Shown one piece after another: positions 14,707 to 26,094 of a DNA stretch of 64,000 nt (positions are counted from its first letter, which is position 1; each line of letters begins with the position of its first letter). The DNA is taken from the NCBI GenBank assembly GCA_032207245.1, contig CM063505.1, positions 172,477,922 to 172,541,921 of the forward strand, in the 5' to 3' direction. A program made the translations under genes and the position numbers. The DNA comes from Pardosa pseudoannulata (lineage: Eukaryota; Arthropoda; Arachnida; Araneae; Lycosidae). The notes beneath the pieces are model-generated. The model worked only from the letters and a program-made list of their open reading frames with translations. It was not told the origin of the DNA and ran no database searches.

Positions 14707-15771
14707 CAGGGATTTCCAACTTGTAAGGACTCAAGGGCCATGTTGATAACTTTATAAAATATTTTCAATAACAGGGGGGCACTTGCTTGTTAAGCATTCA
14801 CCCACACAATGCTATGAATCTTGTTTATTTTATTACATGAGCACCATATAGGTGGCTAATATTACTCTAACACAACACAAACAAGAAGAGTCGTCATAAT
14901 TTAGAAGCAGGGACCAAGTAAAAGATCCCTAGGCTTGGCCTGGAATCTCCAGAGGTATTATTTGGGAATGTGGAGGACAATGCATCCACTAATGTATTTT
15001 ATGTGGCCCAGCTGCCATTAGTGAACATGACAGATCTTTGATAAGCTTAGGCCCTTCCTCTTCTCATAACCACTTCTGTTTCAAGATTGATTTCAATGCA
15101 ATATTGCAGGCCACACATTCATAATTAGGCAATTTTTTGTAAAATTCTGCAATTAGAATAGAGCAAACAGAATGAAATAATATGTATTATTTAATTAAAA
15201 CTAAAGCTTTAATCATTCTAGTTGCTTAAAACAGTTTGAAACCCATGTGTTACAAAATACATGTCTGGAGCTCATGACTGTTTGCAAATATGAGTAAGAA
15301 ATAAGTATACAATAATTTTTTAAAGTTGATGTAAAATTATTCAAGCTCATATTACATAATTGTTTTATAATTGCATAAAAGAATGAATTTAAAAATACAC
15401 AAAAAGACATTATACCTCAAACAATTGAATTTTAGGGACAATCACTCAACAGTGTCAGTTTATTTGAATTAATATTGATAAATGACAAGAAAAAAATTAC
15501 CTAAAGATGAGCTACAATTAATAATGTAATCAAAATAAAATGTTAGAAAAGATAATTTAGTAGGTGTATCATGAATAGGTAATAGTATCAGCCAATGGAT
15601 GAATGTCCACAACTAACTCTTTTAATGCTAACTTAAGGTAAGGCAAGAGCAAATTTGTAAGTCATATTTCATATTGATTGTTAATGAATTTCATCAAAGA
15701 AAAAGCTACAGAGCTATTGAATTTTTATCTTTTTCAAAAAGATTTCACAGGCCACCAGTTGGTAATCCCTG
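14707..15771. mobile_element. Non-autonomous hAT-type element
   Basis: Left end reads CAGGGATTTCCAACT and the reverse complement of the right end reads CAGGGATTACCAACT, 14 of 15 matching. CAG...CTG termini are typical of hAT transposons. The flanking 8-mers (AACTTGCA and AAGGCAGA) match only partly, so the target duplication is eroded or the edge is slightly off. No transposase frame is visible. A SINE-like block lies inside at about 14889-15050. Confidence 0.6.
14889..15050. repeat. SINE-body block shared with 55.1-55.26 kb
   Basis: The segment containing CCAGAGGTATT, TGGAGGACA and ATTTT(G/A)TG(T/G) in order also occurs at 55170-55250, inside a tRNA-derived SINE. Here the tRNA-like head is absent or unrecognisable. 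Confidence 0.5.
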
Positions 15772-17049
15772 AAGGCAGAATGATGACTTAAAGAAATCTA
15801 ATTGATCTAAATGAAGGTTTCCGAATTTTGTTTTTTCATAGGCCACTTGTCTATTTTTCTGTTTCAGGTACACCCCTGTTGCCTTAATATTAAATTGCAA
15901 CAAACTTATCAGCTATAAATATGCTTTTGATAAAGCTATTCCCTTTTACAGGATTTTCAGATCAATTGAAACAAAAAAAAAAAAGTTATATAATTTTATT
16001 TTTTATTAATTAAAATGAACACAAAATGCAAAATTTATAATATTTTTATGCAATATGTTGCACACATTTTTGACAGTGTTGTGTATAAGCACAAAGTATA
16101 TTTTAAGGATTTATTAAATTTAGGATATATTTTTTGTAAGTTGATATATAATATCTTGACTTTCCTGTAATAATATACAAGGCTCATCATTTCATGCATA
16201 TGCTAATTTTATTATACAATTTTGATGTAATTTTACTACAAATAATATTCAATACATATTGTGTTTCTGTCCAAGCGTGTGTATATAAGAAAGAGAAAAT
16301 TATTAAATATCTCCCCTCCTTCCAAATGTATTTCACTGTTCCCAGTCTTGGCTACATATCTTAGAATTTGACTAAGAATAAATTGATTACAAAATAAACT
16401 TGCAATATGCTTGTTACAGAATTAAAAAAATGATTGTAGTTGTACAAAAATTAACTTTATTTTGTTATTATTATACTAAAGTTGTCACTATTTTTCCACT
16501 TTTGGTCAGTAAAATCAGTATTTTCAAGCTGCTAGACTAGCTTTCATCCCTGAGAAAATGGATAAGTTACTTGAAATTGACAAATTTGAGGATTATGATA
16601 TTGTCATAATCAAATATATCATACCACATATGAAGTGCAACTTTAAGTTGATGGTTCATTTAAATATTCTTTAAATATCAGTTCAGTGATTCAATATCAT
16701 CAGTATATTCTGGCTAGATGATATCTGAAAAGTTAAACAACAGTACATTTAGTACTAGTATGTAGTTCTGAATCTTGAATCTGTATAGATGTGCATTCGC
16801 ATTAGAAACTATCCTAAAATATTATTTTTTCGTTTAATTAACATGCATTAAAAATTATAATGTTATATATCAATTAATATATTTTTTGTTTTTACATTCA
16901 TCATGTATGCTTAGATTTTCAAATTAAAGGATAATTCTGTGAAGTGAGTTCTAAATTAAGTAATGATCCACAAAGTTACATTCAGCTAAGTATCAAAAAT
17001 ACTTTTAAATAAAGTATAGCAATATTGAAAGCAAATTAAATATCAATCT
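15772..17049. other. AT-rich intergenic stretch, nothing recognised
   Basis: No coding exon, RNA gene or clear repeat boundary seen. Confidence 0.4.
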
Positions 17050-17057
17050 ATTAAATA

Positions 17058-17816
17058 CAGAGTTACAGAAAACCCGGGTGTTTTAAGAAAACCCCAACTC
17101 GGGTGGGTTTTTCTGGGTTTTATTGGGGGTCTGGTTTTATAAGGAGAGGGCAGTGTAAGTACCTTATTTTAGAAAAGATTAAATTGCTAAAACTGGTTAT
17201 ATTTTTATTAATTAACTAAATATTCAAGAAATTATAATTTAATTAATACAAATAAATCAGTGTAAAGACTATAAAAAAGTTTACTCTGACATCACACACA
17301 AAATGTTATATACTGACATATACCACATATTTAAACGTTATTTTAACAAAGGATAACTCTTTATCTCTATTCTTTCTCCATTTATAAAAACATTTTTGAA
17401 ACTTTTTTGGATAAAATTTTTGTCAAAGGTAATAGGCAATCAGTGTGTAGCCAAAAAAAGAGTCAAGTCCCAGGAACAAGGTAAGGTCATTTCTCCCCCG
17501 TCAACACAACCTGTTTTTCACAATGAAAGAAGAGAAATTTCATACTATCCTTTTCTTGCTGACAAAAGAGTTGAAAATTTTCTAAATTGTTATGTTGGAT
17601 TTACCATAGATTTGCAAATATTTTTCTGAATTTTGATAGACTATATATATATAATTCCATAGAATAATTTTTTAAAATTGGAAAAGGATAAAAAAAAAAA
17701 AAAAAACTAAGATAAGTTTCAGAAAATAAATAAAAATATCACCAATTTTTAAAAAACTCACTTTAGAGTGGGTTTTACCCAGAAAAACTTGGGTAGGTTG
17801 CTTTTTTGCAACCCTG
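17058..17816. mobile_element. Non-autonomous hAT-type element with 8-bp target duplication
   Basis: The left end reads CAGAGTTACAGAAAA and the reverse complement of the right end CAGGGTTGCAAAAAA. The flanks are ATTAAATA (17050-17057) and ATTAAATT (17817-17824), a 7/8 match, which fits the 8-bp duplication of hAT transposons. Subterminal GGGTTTTTCTGGGTT-like motifs occur at both ends. The internal open frame at 17396-17629 has no transposase motif I recognise. Confidence 0.7.
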
Positions 17817-17954
17817 ATTAAATTTCATAAACTGCTTGTTATAATTAAAAAGATAGTGCATGTCTCTCAATTGCACCTGAAATTAAATTTAATTTTGTAT
17901 TATTTTAGTCTTATGTAAAGTTTTTATATACATCTAGAATGAGAAATAAACCTT

Positions 17955-17975
17955 GATAATTTTATTTATTCAATA
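17955..17975 (-). promoter_or_regulatory. Likely polyadenylation signal of ATG10
   Basis: On the minus strand an AATAAATAAAA stretch lies about 60-70 bp downstream of the ATG10 stop codon. Confidence 0.45.
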
Positions 17976-18030
17976 CCTCATTAAATAACTGATTAAGAAA
18001 ATAAGTTTTAAAGAATTGCTTGACACTTTG

Positions 18031-18585
18031 TCATTTCTTGGTTGGCTGAATATATTTTGCATAGTCAAGAGATAAATGTATTCCTACTAAAGGTCCGACT
18101 ATACTTAACCATGTAATAATATAATTAGATGATGGGCAAGATGACATAAAATCAGTAGTATAGCAAGGATGGACCATAAAATATGGTATTCCTAGTTTTG
18201 GATGTTCTTGTTGTGTTATCGTATGCCACTTGTCACTATTTACACTACTTTGGTAGCATTCGGGTATTTCATTCCAAATCTCCTCCAATGTCAGAAGTTT
18301 ACCATTCGTGTGATATGCATTAAAGTAAAGAACTGGTACACAGTAACTTTGGCTATAAACTATATGATAAACAAAAACGCAAAATAAATTTTCTGATATA
18401 TTACTAATGTCATTCGCATTCTCAGAATTTTCCCACTTTGATTTTGGTAAAGTGCACCGTTTTTCCAAATAAACATCTTTTTCATGAGTATCAGCACTTT
18501 TTAATATCCATTGATCTCCAAAGGATGACGATAAAGCTAAAAATTCTTTAATAAGCGTTTCAAACTCGCGATACTCTAACGTCAT
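18031..18585 (-). CDS. ATG10: ATG10, E2-like enzyme for ATG12-ATG5 conjugation
   Basis: A single uninterrupted frame of 184 codons with its own ATG. ATG10 is the cytosolic E2-like enzyme that receives ATG12 from ATG7 and transfers it to ATG5 during autophagosome formation. The sequence shows the family's conserved order: PVLYFNAY near residue 84, LLTLEEIW near 97, TITQQEHPKLG near 122, the HPC box with the likely catalytic Cys at residue 141, and the C-terminal ITWLSIVGPLVG block near 157. The length is slightly below the vertebrate protein and fits invertebrate homologues. It has no introns, unlike the neighbouring genes, so either the lineage lost them or this is an expressed retrocopy. I see no poly(A) tract downstream on the minus strand that would mark a recent retrocopy. 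No stops or frameshifts, so it appears functional. Confidence 0.93.
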   Translation of the reverse strand: MTLEYREFETLIKEFLALSSSFGDQWILKSADTHEKDVYLEKRCTLPKSKWENSENANDISNISENLFCVFVYHIVYSQSYCVPVLYFNAYHTNGKLLTLEEIWNEIPECYQSSVNSDKWHTITQQEHPKLGIPYFMVHPCYTTDFMSSCPSSNYIITWLSIVGPLVGIHLSLDYAKYIQPTKK

Positions 18586-18589
18586 TTTT

Positions 18590-19060
18590 AATTGAAATAT
18601 TCTTAATATAGTGCCAGGTAATTCCCGTATAAGTCTCCGAATATTTATACTTCACATATTTTGCAATGCACAAAAATACGATTAAAAAGGTAAAGAATAT
18701 ATGTTGAACAAGAAAGGAGCAATTTAAAAAGTTTCGAAAACGAGCTTATTAAAAAATTGAACAAAACAGATAATATTTAGTCCCTTATCTAATTACAGCA
18801 GACAAGTAAAACCAGACAAAACATATGTTTGTATTAAGATACTAGGAGTAGTCGGCGATACGCTTTACGAGTACTTCGATTGGCTATAATTCTTTCTTCA
18901 TTGACGTATAAAAAACGTCTTTTTGATATCGTCTATTTAAATGGCGGTTATGCAGTTGACGTCACAACCACATGATCCATGTATTTTGCTTCTTGCACCT
19001 GCTAGCCATAGCCCATAGCTCGTTTTTCCATTGAAACGTGGTAAATATTTGATCGAATTT
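18590..19060 (-). promoter_or_regulatory. Probable ATG10 promoter / 5' UTR region with CRE site
   Basis: Upstream of ATG10 the sequence becomes less AT-rich and richer in CpG (18838-19030) than its surroundings. It contains a perfect palindromic TGACGTCA (CRE/ATF type) at 18957-18964 and, on the plus strand, an AAATGGCGG YY1-like motif near 18939. The transcription start is inferred. A divergent plus-strand transcript cannot be excluded. Confidence 0.4.
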
Positions 19061-19442
19061 CTAACTTCATATCTTAATATTTTATCTTGTACATAAATTG
19101 AAACGGCTTCTTCCAGAAAGGCAACTAGAATCTGCTATTGGCAAAATCGCAACCGCCCTCTTTGGCACATGCATGTTTTAAAAATTTTTGTTACTGTAGA
19201 ATTTTGATATAAATCAGAATACATAAAATTTACAAATTTTTTACTATAATAAAACTAACAAGTATTAGAATTTTATTCATTAATTTCTGATGCAAAATTT
19301 TTTTAATCCATTCACAAGAAGATGCCATTTTTTTTTTAAATTCCAAGGTCAAAATTAAGGTTTAACGGATTATCTGACAAAGTTTAAAATTTGACGTTCA
19401 AACATCCAAATGAAAAAGATCTAAAACATAATTTGATGCACA

Positions 19443-19666
19443 TGTTGTATTTGTTCACTATTTGTGCAGAGTGTGAGTGGTTTAAGAGATCATGCAGGGA
19501 ATACAGCACAAAACATTTATATAATACGTAACACACGCGACATTTACATAACTGCTTTACAAATGAACAACCAATGTACATCACATATTTCAGTCATTTT
19601 TTGTTCGGACATCCGGAGCGCGAACCTCCGTAGCAGTTAACTATTAATTCCACAGTTAATACACCA
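19443..19666 (-). repeat. 3' LTR of the gypsy element
   Basis: About 224 bp, nearly identical to 23894-24114. On the plus strand it runs from TGTTGTATTTG to ATACACCA. Small differences sit mainly near the ends. Confidence 0.93.
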
Positions 19667-19683
19667 CATCTCCTCCCCCCTTA
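19667..19683 (-). other. Polypurine tract
   Basis: The minus strand reads TAAGGGGGGAGGAGATG directly before the 3' LTR, as expected for the plus-strand primer of an LTR retrotransposon. Confidence 0.85.
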
Positions 19684-19740
19684 CAGATCAAGTCTTTTAG
19701 GAGGTCTGTGGATTCTTCCCGAACGTCGTGGCACATTTGC

Positions 19741-20470
19741 TCAGTGGTTTTGAAGTCCCTGCGATGAACTTGTAGCTTGATCACCGGTATCCCCCGATGA
19801 AGATGATAGAGCCGGAACTGCACTTTGCACACTTGAAGGTGGTACCGAAGATACTGCTGTCTCAGGTGTTGGAGTATCAATTGATTTCTCATCTCTGGTT
19901 TCCGAAATTGAATCTTTCGAAACCGGGGAACTGGGAGCGGAATTCCAGTTATGCCTGTGCGAAGAATGTGATGAGTGATTTGAATTGACTACCTGATCAC
20001 CCACCGAACGTATTTGATCCACATGTCGTCTAACTAATGTTCTTTGCACATTTATCGTATAATGAAGAGCTCCGTCTTTAGCTATTATTTTGCCAAATCT
20101 CCATTTCGAGTTAGCCGCTCTATAATCTCTAACTGCTACTTGTTCACCTATCTCAAATTTCTTACCTTTAAACTCCTTTTCGAATCTTTTCTTGCACACG
20201 CGTTCGTAAATTCAGGCGTAATAAATCAATTCTTGTTCTGATGTCGCGTTTTAGAAATAGTATGGCCGGGCTATGCATTGTCGTGGCATTTGGTGCTTTT
20301 CTGTATTGAAGCAAGAACGTGCTTAACTTCTGAGTTATACTTCCCTCATAATTTTTCCTTGCTCGGAGTGACTGTTTTAACGTGAAAACATAGCGCTCAG
20401 CTTGGCCATTACACGATGGTTTGAAAGGTGCACATGTTTTATGCTTAATGCCATTCCTGTTCATGAACAA
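19741..20470 (-). pseudogene. gypsy integrase C-terminal part and tail
   Basis: Two overlapping frames (20168-20470 and 19741-20199). The upstream one holds the end of the integrase core, with LFMNRNGIKHK and FKPSCNGQAER followed by LLQYRKAPNATT, a typical gypsy integrase block. The downstream one continues with a VAVRDYRAANSKWRFGKI segment like the beta-barrel region after the core, then a Ser/Pro/Thr-rich tail. The frame shift between them marks a mutation. Confidence 0.8.
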
Positions 20471-21623
20471 TTTAAATTCGTCTGAGGTGAATTAAGGATC
20501 GTTGTCGCTAACCAGTAAAACTGGCAACTCAGATCTGCTGAAGCAGTCCCTAAGACAATCAAGTTTTCTTGGTGGTTGTTGATTTCATAACATACACTTC
20601 TAACCACTTTGAATATGCGTCCACTATCAGCAAAAATGAATGATCGAATATCGGACCAACAAAGTCAACGTGTATCCTTTCCCAAGGTGAGCTTGGATAC
20701 TCCCAGTGATGCCCTTTTGCTCTTACTGGGTTGGTTTTGAATTTTGCACATTCAGTACAATTCCTCAATTCTTCTTCGATATCTTTATTGATGTTTTTCC
20801 AGAAGACAAATGACCTGGCAGTTGCCTTCATCTTCACAATGCCAAGATGTCCCTGGTGTAACTCTTCTAAAACCTTTTTCTGATACATTTTTGGAACAGC
20901 AACCCTCTGACCGTATAGGATGCACCCGTCTTCTATTGTATACTGAGCTTCCTTCCCTTTTAAATCCTGACCCTCTCGAAGAGCTCTTAAAAGTGGACCT
21001 AGCTCTTGGTCTTTAGCCGTTGCATTACTTAAGTCTCTAGATGTGATTGGCAATGTTTCAATTTTCCACCATTTGATTAATCGGATTTCATCTTTAATGT
21101 CCAATTCTTCTGACTTTGTTGGCAACTGAGAGAGACAGTCCGCATTACCATAGTTCCTAGTATCTCTGTATTTAATGTCAAATTCAGAAGACAGTAAAAT
21201 GAAAGCATAATGCAAAAGTCTTGTTGCAGCTAGAATAGGTATTCCCTTTTTCGACCCAAAAATCGCCACTAAAGGTTTGTGGTCGATGATTAAAACGAAT
21301 CTTCTGCATTTTAAATATAAGTAAAACTTTTGGATAGCCCAGACAATAGCTAAAGCCTCCTTATCTATTTGGGAATACCTCTGCTCAGTCCTTGTTAATG
21401 TTCTCGATGCAAACGCAATGGGTCTTTCTGTACCATCAGGAAATACATGAGACAAAACACAGCCCACACCAACAGACGAAGCATCTGTAGCTAAGGTTAT
21501 TGGTAGGGTAGGGTCATAATGTACCAGAATTCTAGGAGAGCAAATTTCTCTTTTAACTGCTTCAAAGGCTTGCTGACAATTCTTCGACCAAACACATTTT
21601 TTATCTTTTTTTAGTGAGGTCAT
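20471..21623 (-). pseudogene. gypsy RT end, RNase H and integrase N-terminal/core
   Basis: The longest open stretch, about 354 codons (20559-21623). It includes the RNase H domain (LATDASSVGVGCVLSH, the catalytic E within DKEALAIVWA, and IDHKPL), a His-His-Cys-Cys zinc-binding integrase segment (HQGHLG ... CTECAKFK) and the first catalytic Asp of integrase in HVDFVGP. Just downstream, between this frame and the next, the second catalytic block reads SDNDP followed by an in-frame TAA where a Gln is usual. Confidence 0.85.
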
Positions 21624-22192
21624 TAAGCGGGTTTGCTATGGTGGCTAAACCTTTACAGAACTTTCCATAAAAATTTACCATCCCCAAAAAACTTTTTACT
21701 TGTACATTTTTAGGCTTTGGGGCATTTAGAATTGCAGAAACTTTATCATTAATCTTATGCACTCCTTTTACTTCAATTTTATGACCCAGAAACGTTATTT
21801 CCTTTTCGTAAAATTTCCTTTTACTTAAATTTAATTTTAAGCCATGTTCTTTATATTTTTTGAAAAAGGCTTCTAAAGCTCTTAAACGTGATGTTTCATC
21901 AACCCCTTGTAATCCGGACATTGTCCATAAAAACTTTTACACCTTCCATTCCCTGAAATATCCCGTCTACATAGCGCCGTCAAAATGCAGGCGCTCCGTT
22001 TAAACCATACATTAGCCGTTTGCAAACATATAATCCTTTGTGAGTGTTTATGGTTAGTAGATTTTGACTTTCGGGATGGACCTTCATCTGTAAATACGCC
22101 TGCTTAAAATCGAACATAGAGAACAGTCTATCTCCATTTAAACTTGAGAAAATTTCTTCAAGTTTGGGTAAGGGGTGATGAGGAACGACCAA
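21601..22192 (-). pseudogene. gypsy reverse transcriptase fingers/palm, broken
   Basis: Two frames, 21980-22192 (FSMFDFKQAYLQMKVHPES ... KRLMYGLNGAPAF) and 21601-21921 (FKKYKEHGLKLN ... FLGMVNFYGKF). They carry successive RT motifs, including the first catalytic Asp in MFDFKQAY. At the junction near 21905-21930 the usual Y/F-x-D-D box reads FMDN, so the second Asp is replaced, and a frameshift follows at once. RT activity is not expected. Confidence 0.85.
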
Positions 22193-22229
22193 GTTTGGGT
22201 TTAATGTTACAGAAAAATCAGCGCATAAT

Positions 22230-22910
22230 CTAATAGTGCCATCTGACTACCGGAACTACCGGCGTAGACCATTCTGAGATCTCTACCATTTCGATGATCC
22301 CCTGTTTTTCTAATCTATCGATTTCATTTTCTACCCTCTCTTTTAGAGCAAACGAAACAGTTCTAAATCTACGAAATACAGGCTGAACACCCTGTTTCAA
22401 TTCTAACTTAATTTCGCAATTATTTATTTCTCCCAATTTGTCATCAAATAGTTCCTTATATTCCTGCAACAATTTATTTAGATTTAATTTACTTGTCGTT
22501 CTAACAACTTTTATGGATTTCCAATCTAGATTTAGTTTATGGAGCCACTCGTGTCCCAGAATTGTGTCCAAATTTTCTTTAACTAAATACAAATTTAAAT
22601 TTAAAATCTGATTTTTGTATTCCACTTTTACGGGGACGTACCCCATAGGTATTATCGATTCACCATTATAGGTTTTAAACACGACATTTGTGTGCTGTAA
22701 TCGTTTGTTTGAAATTTTTCTGAAATTTCGTATACTCATAACACTGACTGCGCCTCCCGTATCGAGTTCCACAGAACATTCTTTATTCTCAATTTTTAAA
22801 CTTATCATAATCGGAGGTTGTTTCGGTTCTTCCTCCCGTAAGGAAATACAATCTTCCGTTTTACATGCAAATAACGGAACCTGACTTTGTCTTTCAACGT
22901 CATTTTCCAA
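22230..22910 (-). pseudogene. gypsy protease and N-terminal RT linker
   Basis: A 226-codon frame. The retropepsin active site is the DTG of VELDTGGAVSVMS, followed by an ILGHEWLHKLN motif like the protease C-terminus. The frame then runs into the RT connector (FALKERVENEIDRLEKQGIIE), and a shift separates it from the RT core at 22192. Confidence 0.85.
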
Positions 22911-22959
22911 ATTAACCTGTTTCTGTTTAACGGGTTTAAAATTCGCTTTCTTAGCGGCA

Positions 22960-23080
22960 ACACAAGCCTATTGGATATGACCAATTTTGGAGCAAAAATT
23001 ACATTTACTGGTAATAAATCGACACTTATTACTCGTATGATCTGTGCCGGTAATCCGGAAACAACCTTCTGTTTTCCTCT
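22960..23080 (-). pseudogene. gypsy nucleocapsid zinc knuckles, disrupted
   Basis: Reading the minus strand gives a CCHC knuckle, CNFCSKIGHIQ-stop-AC, which keeps the C-x2-C-x4-H-x4-C spacing but has a stop codon inside it. A second, degenerate Cys/His cluster (CFRITGTDHTSNKC) precedes it. Confidence 0.7.
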
Positions 23081-23252
23081 GCCTGTCCGCGAAATTCTGT
23101 TTTCTAAATTTAGGCTTACCCTAATTTTTTTTCTCTACATAAATCGCATTTATTCCTCTTCCCATAATGTCATTTGCCCCTTTACAGGCTTTTTCCATTG
23201 CTAAGGCTATCTGCAGGGTTTTTTCTAAATCTATATTGTCCTCCTCGAACAA

Positions 23253-23774
23253 TCAATCTAGAATAGTTTTATCTTTTAACCCACTAACGAATACATCGCG
23301 CAGCATAACACTTAACATTTTCTCATCATATTCGCAATTTAGTGCAAGAGCACGTAATTTCACAATATAATTGCTGATTGATTCCCCTTCGCATTGTTTA
23401 CGATTGAGAAATTTATGACGCGAAGGAATAATTAAGGGTTTCGGTTTTAAATGCGTTTTTAAGATATCTTTTAATTTACTCAAAGTTTGGTCGGAAGGAA
23501 TTGCAGGTGCCAGCAGATTTTTTAACAACTGATATAATTTAGGACTCAAAGAAGAAATAAAAACTTTTGCCCTCATATCTTCAGCAACATTCTTCACATC
23601 TAAATAACTCTCAAAACGTTCCAAAAAGGACTCGAAGTTGTCTGACTCTTTGTTGAATTTATCGAAATTAACATGCACTTTGTGCGCAGAGTGTTCTTTG
23701 TTTTGCAGAGCTTGTAGCAATGCTTGGTTTTGCTTTAATAAATCGGCAATTTGCTGCTCCATGATTTCTTCCAA
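23253..23774 (-). pseudogene. gypsy gag capsid region
   Basis: A 173-codon frame starting with ATG just after the primer binding site. It begins with a glutamine-rich coiled segment (QQIADLLKQNQALLQALQ) and continues with a capsid-like region (FESFLERFESYLDV, KVFISSLSPKLYQLLKNL, ESISNYIVKLRALALNC) typical of gypsy gag proteins. It ends before the zinc knuckles because of a frame disruption near 23250. Confidence 0.8.
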
Positions 23775-23877
23775 ATAATCTCAAAACATAAAAATATAAA
23801 TATTTATTCTTTTTTACCTTGAGCCGTCTTCAGGTAATACCCTAATCCATTTACTTTCGGTTCCAAAAACAAAACTT

Positions 23878-23891
23878 CATCCTCGTCGCCA
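23878..23891 (-). other. Primer binding site
   Basis: Two bases after the 5' LTR the minus strand reads TGGCGACGAGGAT. A TGG start is expected for pairing with the CCA end of a primer tRNA. The tRNA identity was not determined. Confidence 0.7.
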
Positions 23892-23893
23892 GC

Positions 23894-24114
23894 TGTTGTG
23901 TTTGTTCACTATTTGTGCAGAGTGTGAGTGGTTTAAGAGATCAGGCAGGGAATACATCACAAACATTTGTATAATACGTAACACACTCGACATTTACATA
24001 ACTGCTTTACAAATGAACAACCAATGTACATCACATATTTCAGTCTTTTTTGTTCGGATATCCGGAGCGCGAACCTCCGTAGCTGTTAACTATTAATTCC
24101 ACAGTTAATACACA
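23894..24114 (-). repeat. 5' LTR of the gypsy element
   Basis: 221 bp from TGTTGTGTTTG to ATACACA on the plus strand. It is the partner of 19443-19666. Confidence 0.93.
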
Positions 24115-24119
24115 GCACA

Positions 24120-26094
24120 CATACGGGAGGATTGAGAAACAGAAAATTTTGAGCTGACATAAAATTCTTAAGCCTAAATTTGGTTCAAGAAAATTAAATT
24201 AGGGGAGGCGTTTTCCCCCAAAACCGAAATAAAGCAACGAATTGCATATAGCTGTAACTCGAAATTGACAACAGAACGGTTTTAAAATAAGGCTTAATGA
24301 CGAAGAAACAACAAAAAAAAATCTATAGTACACTTTAAAATAATTAATTACAGCCATTCCAGAATTTGGAACAAATTTTGCATTTGCAGCATGAAAAATT
24401 TGAACATGAAAACAGAAGGCGCATAAATTCATATATCGCCAGTAAAGTGCAGCCAACAATAGCTCAAAATGATAACTGAAAACAATTACAAGTTTAAATG
24501 ATTAATAAAAAAATGTTGCTGGTTCAAAATAATTACAAAATCATTTAATATTTGTATTTTATAAAATTAAAAAAAAATATGCTTTTTCTAGTAGTATTTT
24601 TTCGGTAGATTTTTGTCATTTTCAAAATATTTCTTTAAAGGACAACACAAAGAATGATGCCTAGCAGTGCTAAAATACTGCTGAACGGAGCGATCCCATT
24701 AAAAATATAGAATAAGCGTAAAAAAAATAAAAAAGTTTTGTAAAAAAATTTTGTTCAGAATTAAGACGAAAGCCGAAAGAGTATAGAGATATTTAAAGAC
24801 TCAGATCCGAAAAAGGAACTTCAAAAACCTATTTCTTGACCTTATGCTAGAATGAAGCAATATGAGGTAGAGAGCAATGCTGTTGTCACTTCGAAGAGAT
24901 TTCATCTTCTCATTCCAGTTACCCATTCACAGCGGAATAACAAATTTAATGAGCTAAAATAACTGTGTAAAAGAAAATAAAACTCTTAATTGTATGGGGA
25001 ATTCTCTGACCGTTAGTGGAATCTTCAATTTGATAATTTAAAAAATATCTTTTTAGCTTTATTTATGAATTAAAATTCTAGTTAAATACCTAAAATAATT
25101 TAAAAAATAACTTTATCTAACTTAATAAAATAAGTCAATTTTCCAAATATTTGCTTAGATCGTAGTATTAAGCCGAAATATCCATATTGAAGATTTTCCT
25201 GCTTATTCTCTTTTCCCACTAACCACTAGATCCTCACAAATATCCTGCCATGATGCTGGTACCATTATTTTTAGATTTTCTATCTTTAAACAAAAATTGT
25301 AAAAATATGCTTTTCTATCGCATAAAAAAGTACTACAACCTATAGGCGTTGGAAGAAGTTTTTACCAGGGTTTAGTGCCATGCCAGCAAAAGGGGGGGGG
25401 AGTGATACAAAGAGTTGTGTTACACTAATGTCAGGGGGTAACAAACTTCTGGATATACATAATTACTTTTTTTTTGTAAAATATGTTTTCCGGATACTTG
25501 CTCCCACGGCCGGTAAAGCTTTTCCTAAATTTTTATTTGTAAACGAATATCTCGTGAATTACTAAAAATCCTTCCTCAGGGAAAAAAAAAATTTAAAATT
25601 TGATAGCTGGAATTATAATTTTAAGCTATCTAAAGTTCCTTCAATCTGCCTTTTGCTTGCCATTATTGTGATTTTATTTCATCTGTTTTTGCTACTTCGT
25701 TTTGTACTTTTTATACCTACAAAGGGTACTTCAAGCGGGCTACAGAATTTCACTTTAATTTCGTAGGAATAGAACTGTTCTAAAAAAATTGAAACTACCG
25801 CTCTACCGTACCTTACTATAGTTGTTTGTTTCTAAGAGCCATGTATCTACGTTGTATTCACTAGCTGATTTCGTCTATTGGTTGCAATGGACCAGCTTTT
25901 GCTTTCAGATCGACATGCTGGCAGCCCCAGCTCATGTTATATACTAACAAATAGCTCGAAACTGAAAGTTATGAAAAGATATGCGAGCATTATTATTTAT
26001 AAAGATATACTATCAAAATACTTATAGCGATGTTCAGTATTTAAAACTATAAATGTAGGAAACGCTGCTTTCACACTGCCATATACACTATACA
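24120..26094. other. Intergenic stretch, no gene recognised
   Basis: Open frames here are short and lack family motifs. The sequence around 25330-25570 (a G-run and a 61-codon frame) could be mobile-element debris, but I cannot name a family. Confidence 0.4.

Larger units (their letters stand above)
19438..24119 (-). mobile_element. Ty3/gypsy LTR retrotransposon, full length but coding-defective
   Basis: Two ~220-bp LTRs bound the element, flanked by the direct repeat GCACA (19438-19442 and 24115-24119). Read on the minus strand the order is 5' LTR, primer binding site, gag, CCHC zinc knuckles, protease, reverse transcriptase, RNase H, integrase, polypurine tract and 3' LTR. That order (integrase after RT) places it in Ty3/gypsy. 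No envelope gene is seen. The reading frame is interrupted several times by frameshifts and stops, so the copy should not move on its own. The LTRs differ at only about ten positions by eye, suggesting a fairly recent insertion. Confidence 0.95.

Noticed and set aside
17396..17629. Transposase gene inside the hAT element
   Set aside because: 77 codons without hAT catalytic or BED-finger motifs. The element is best treated as non-autonomous.
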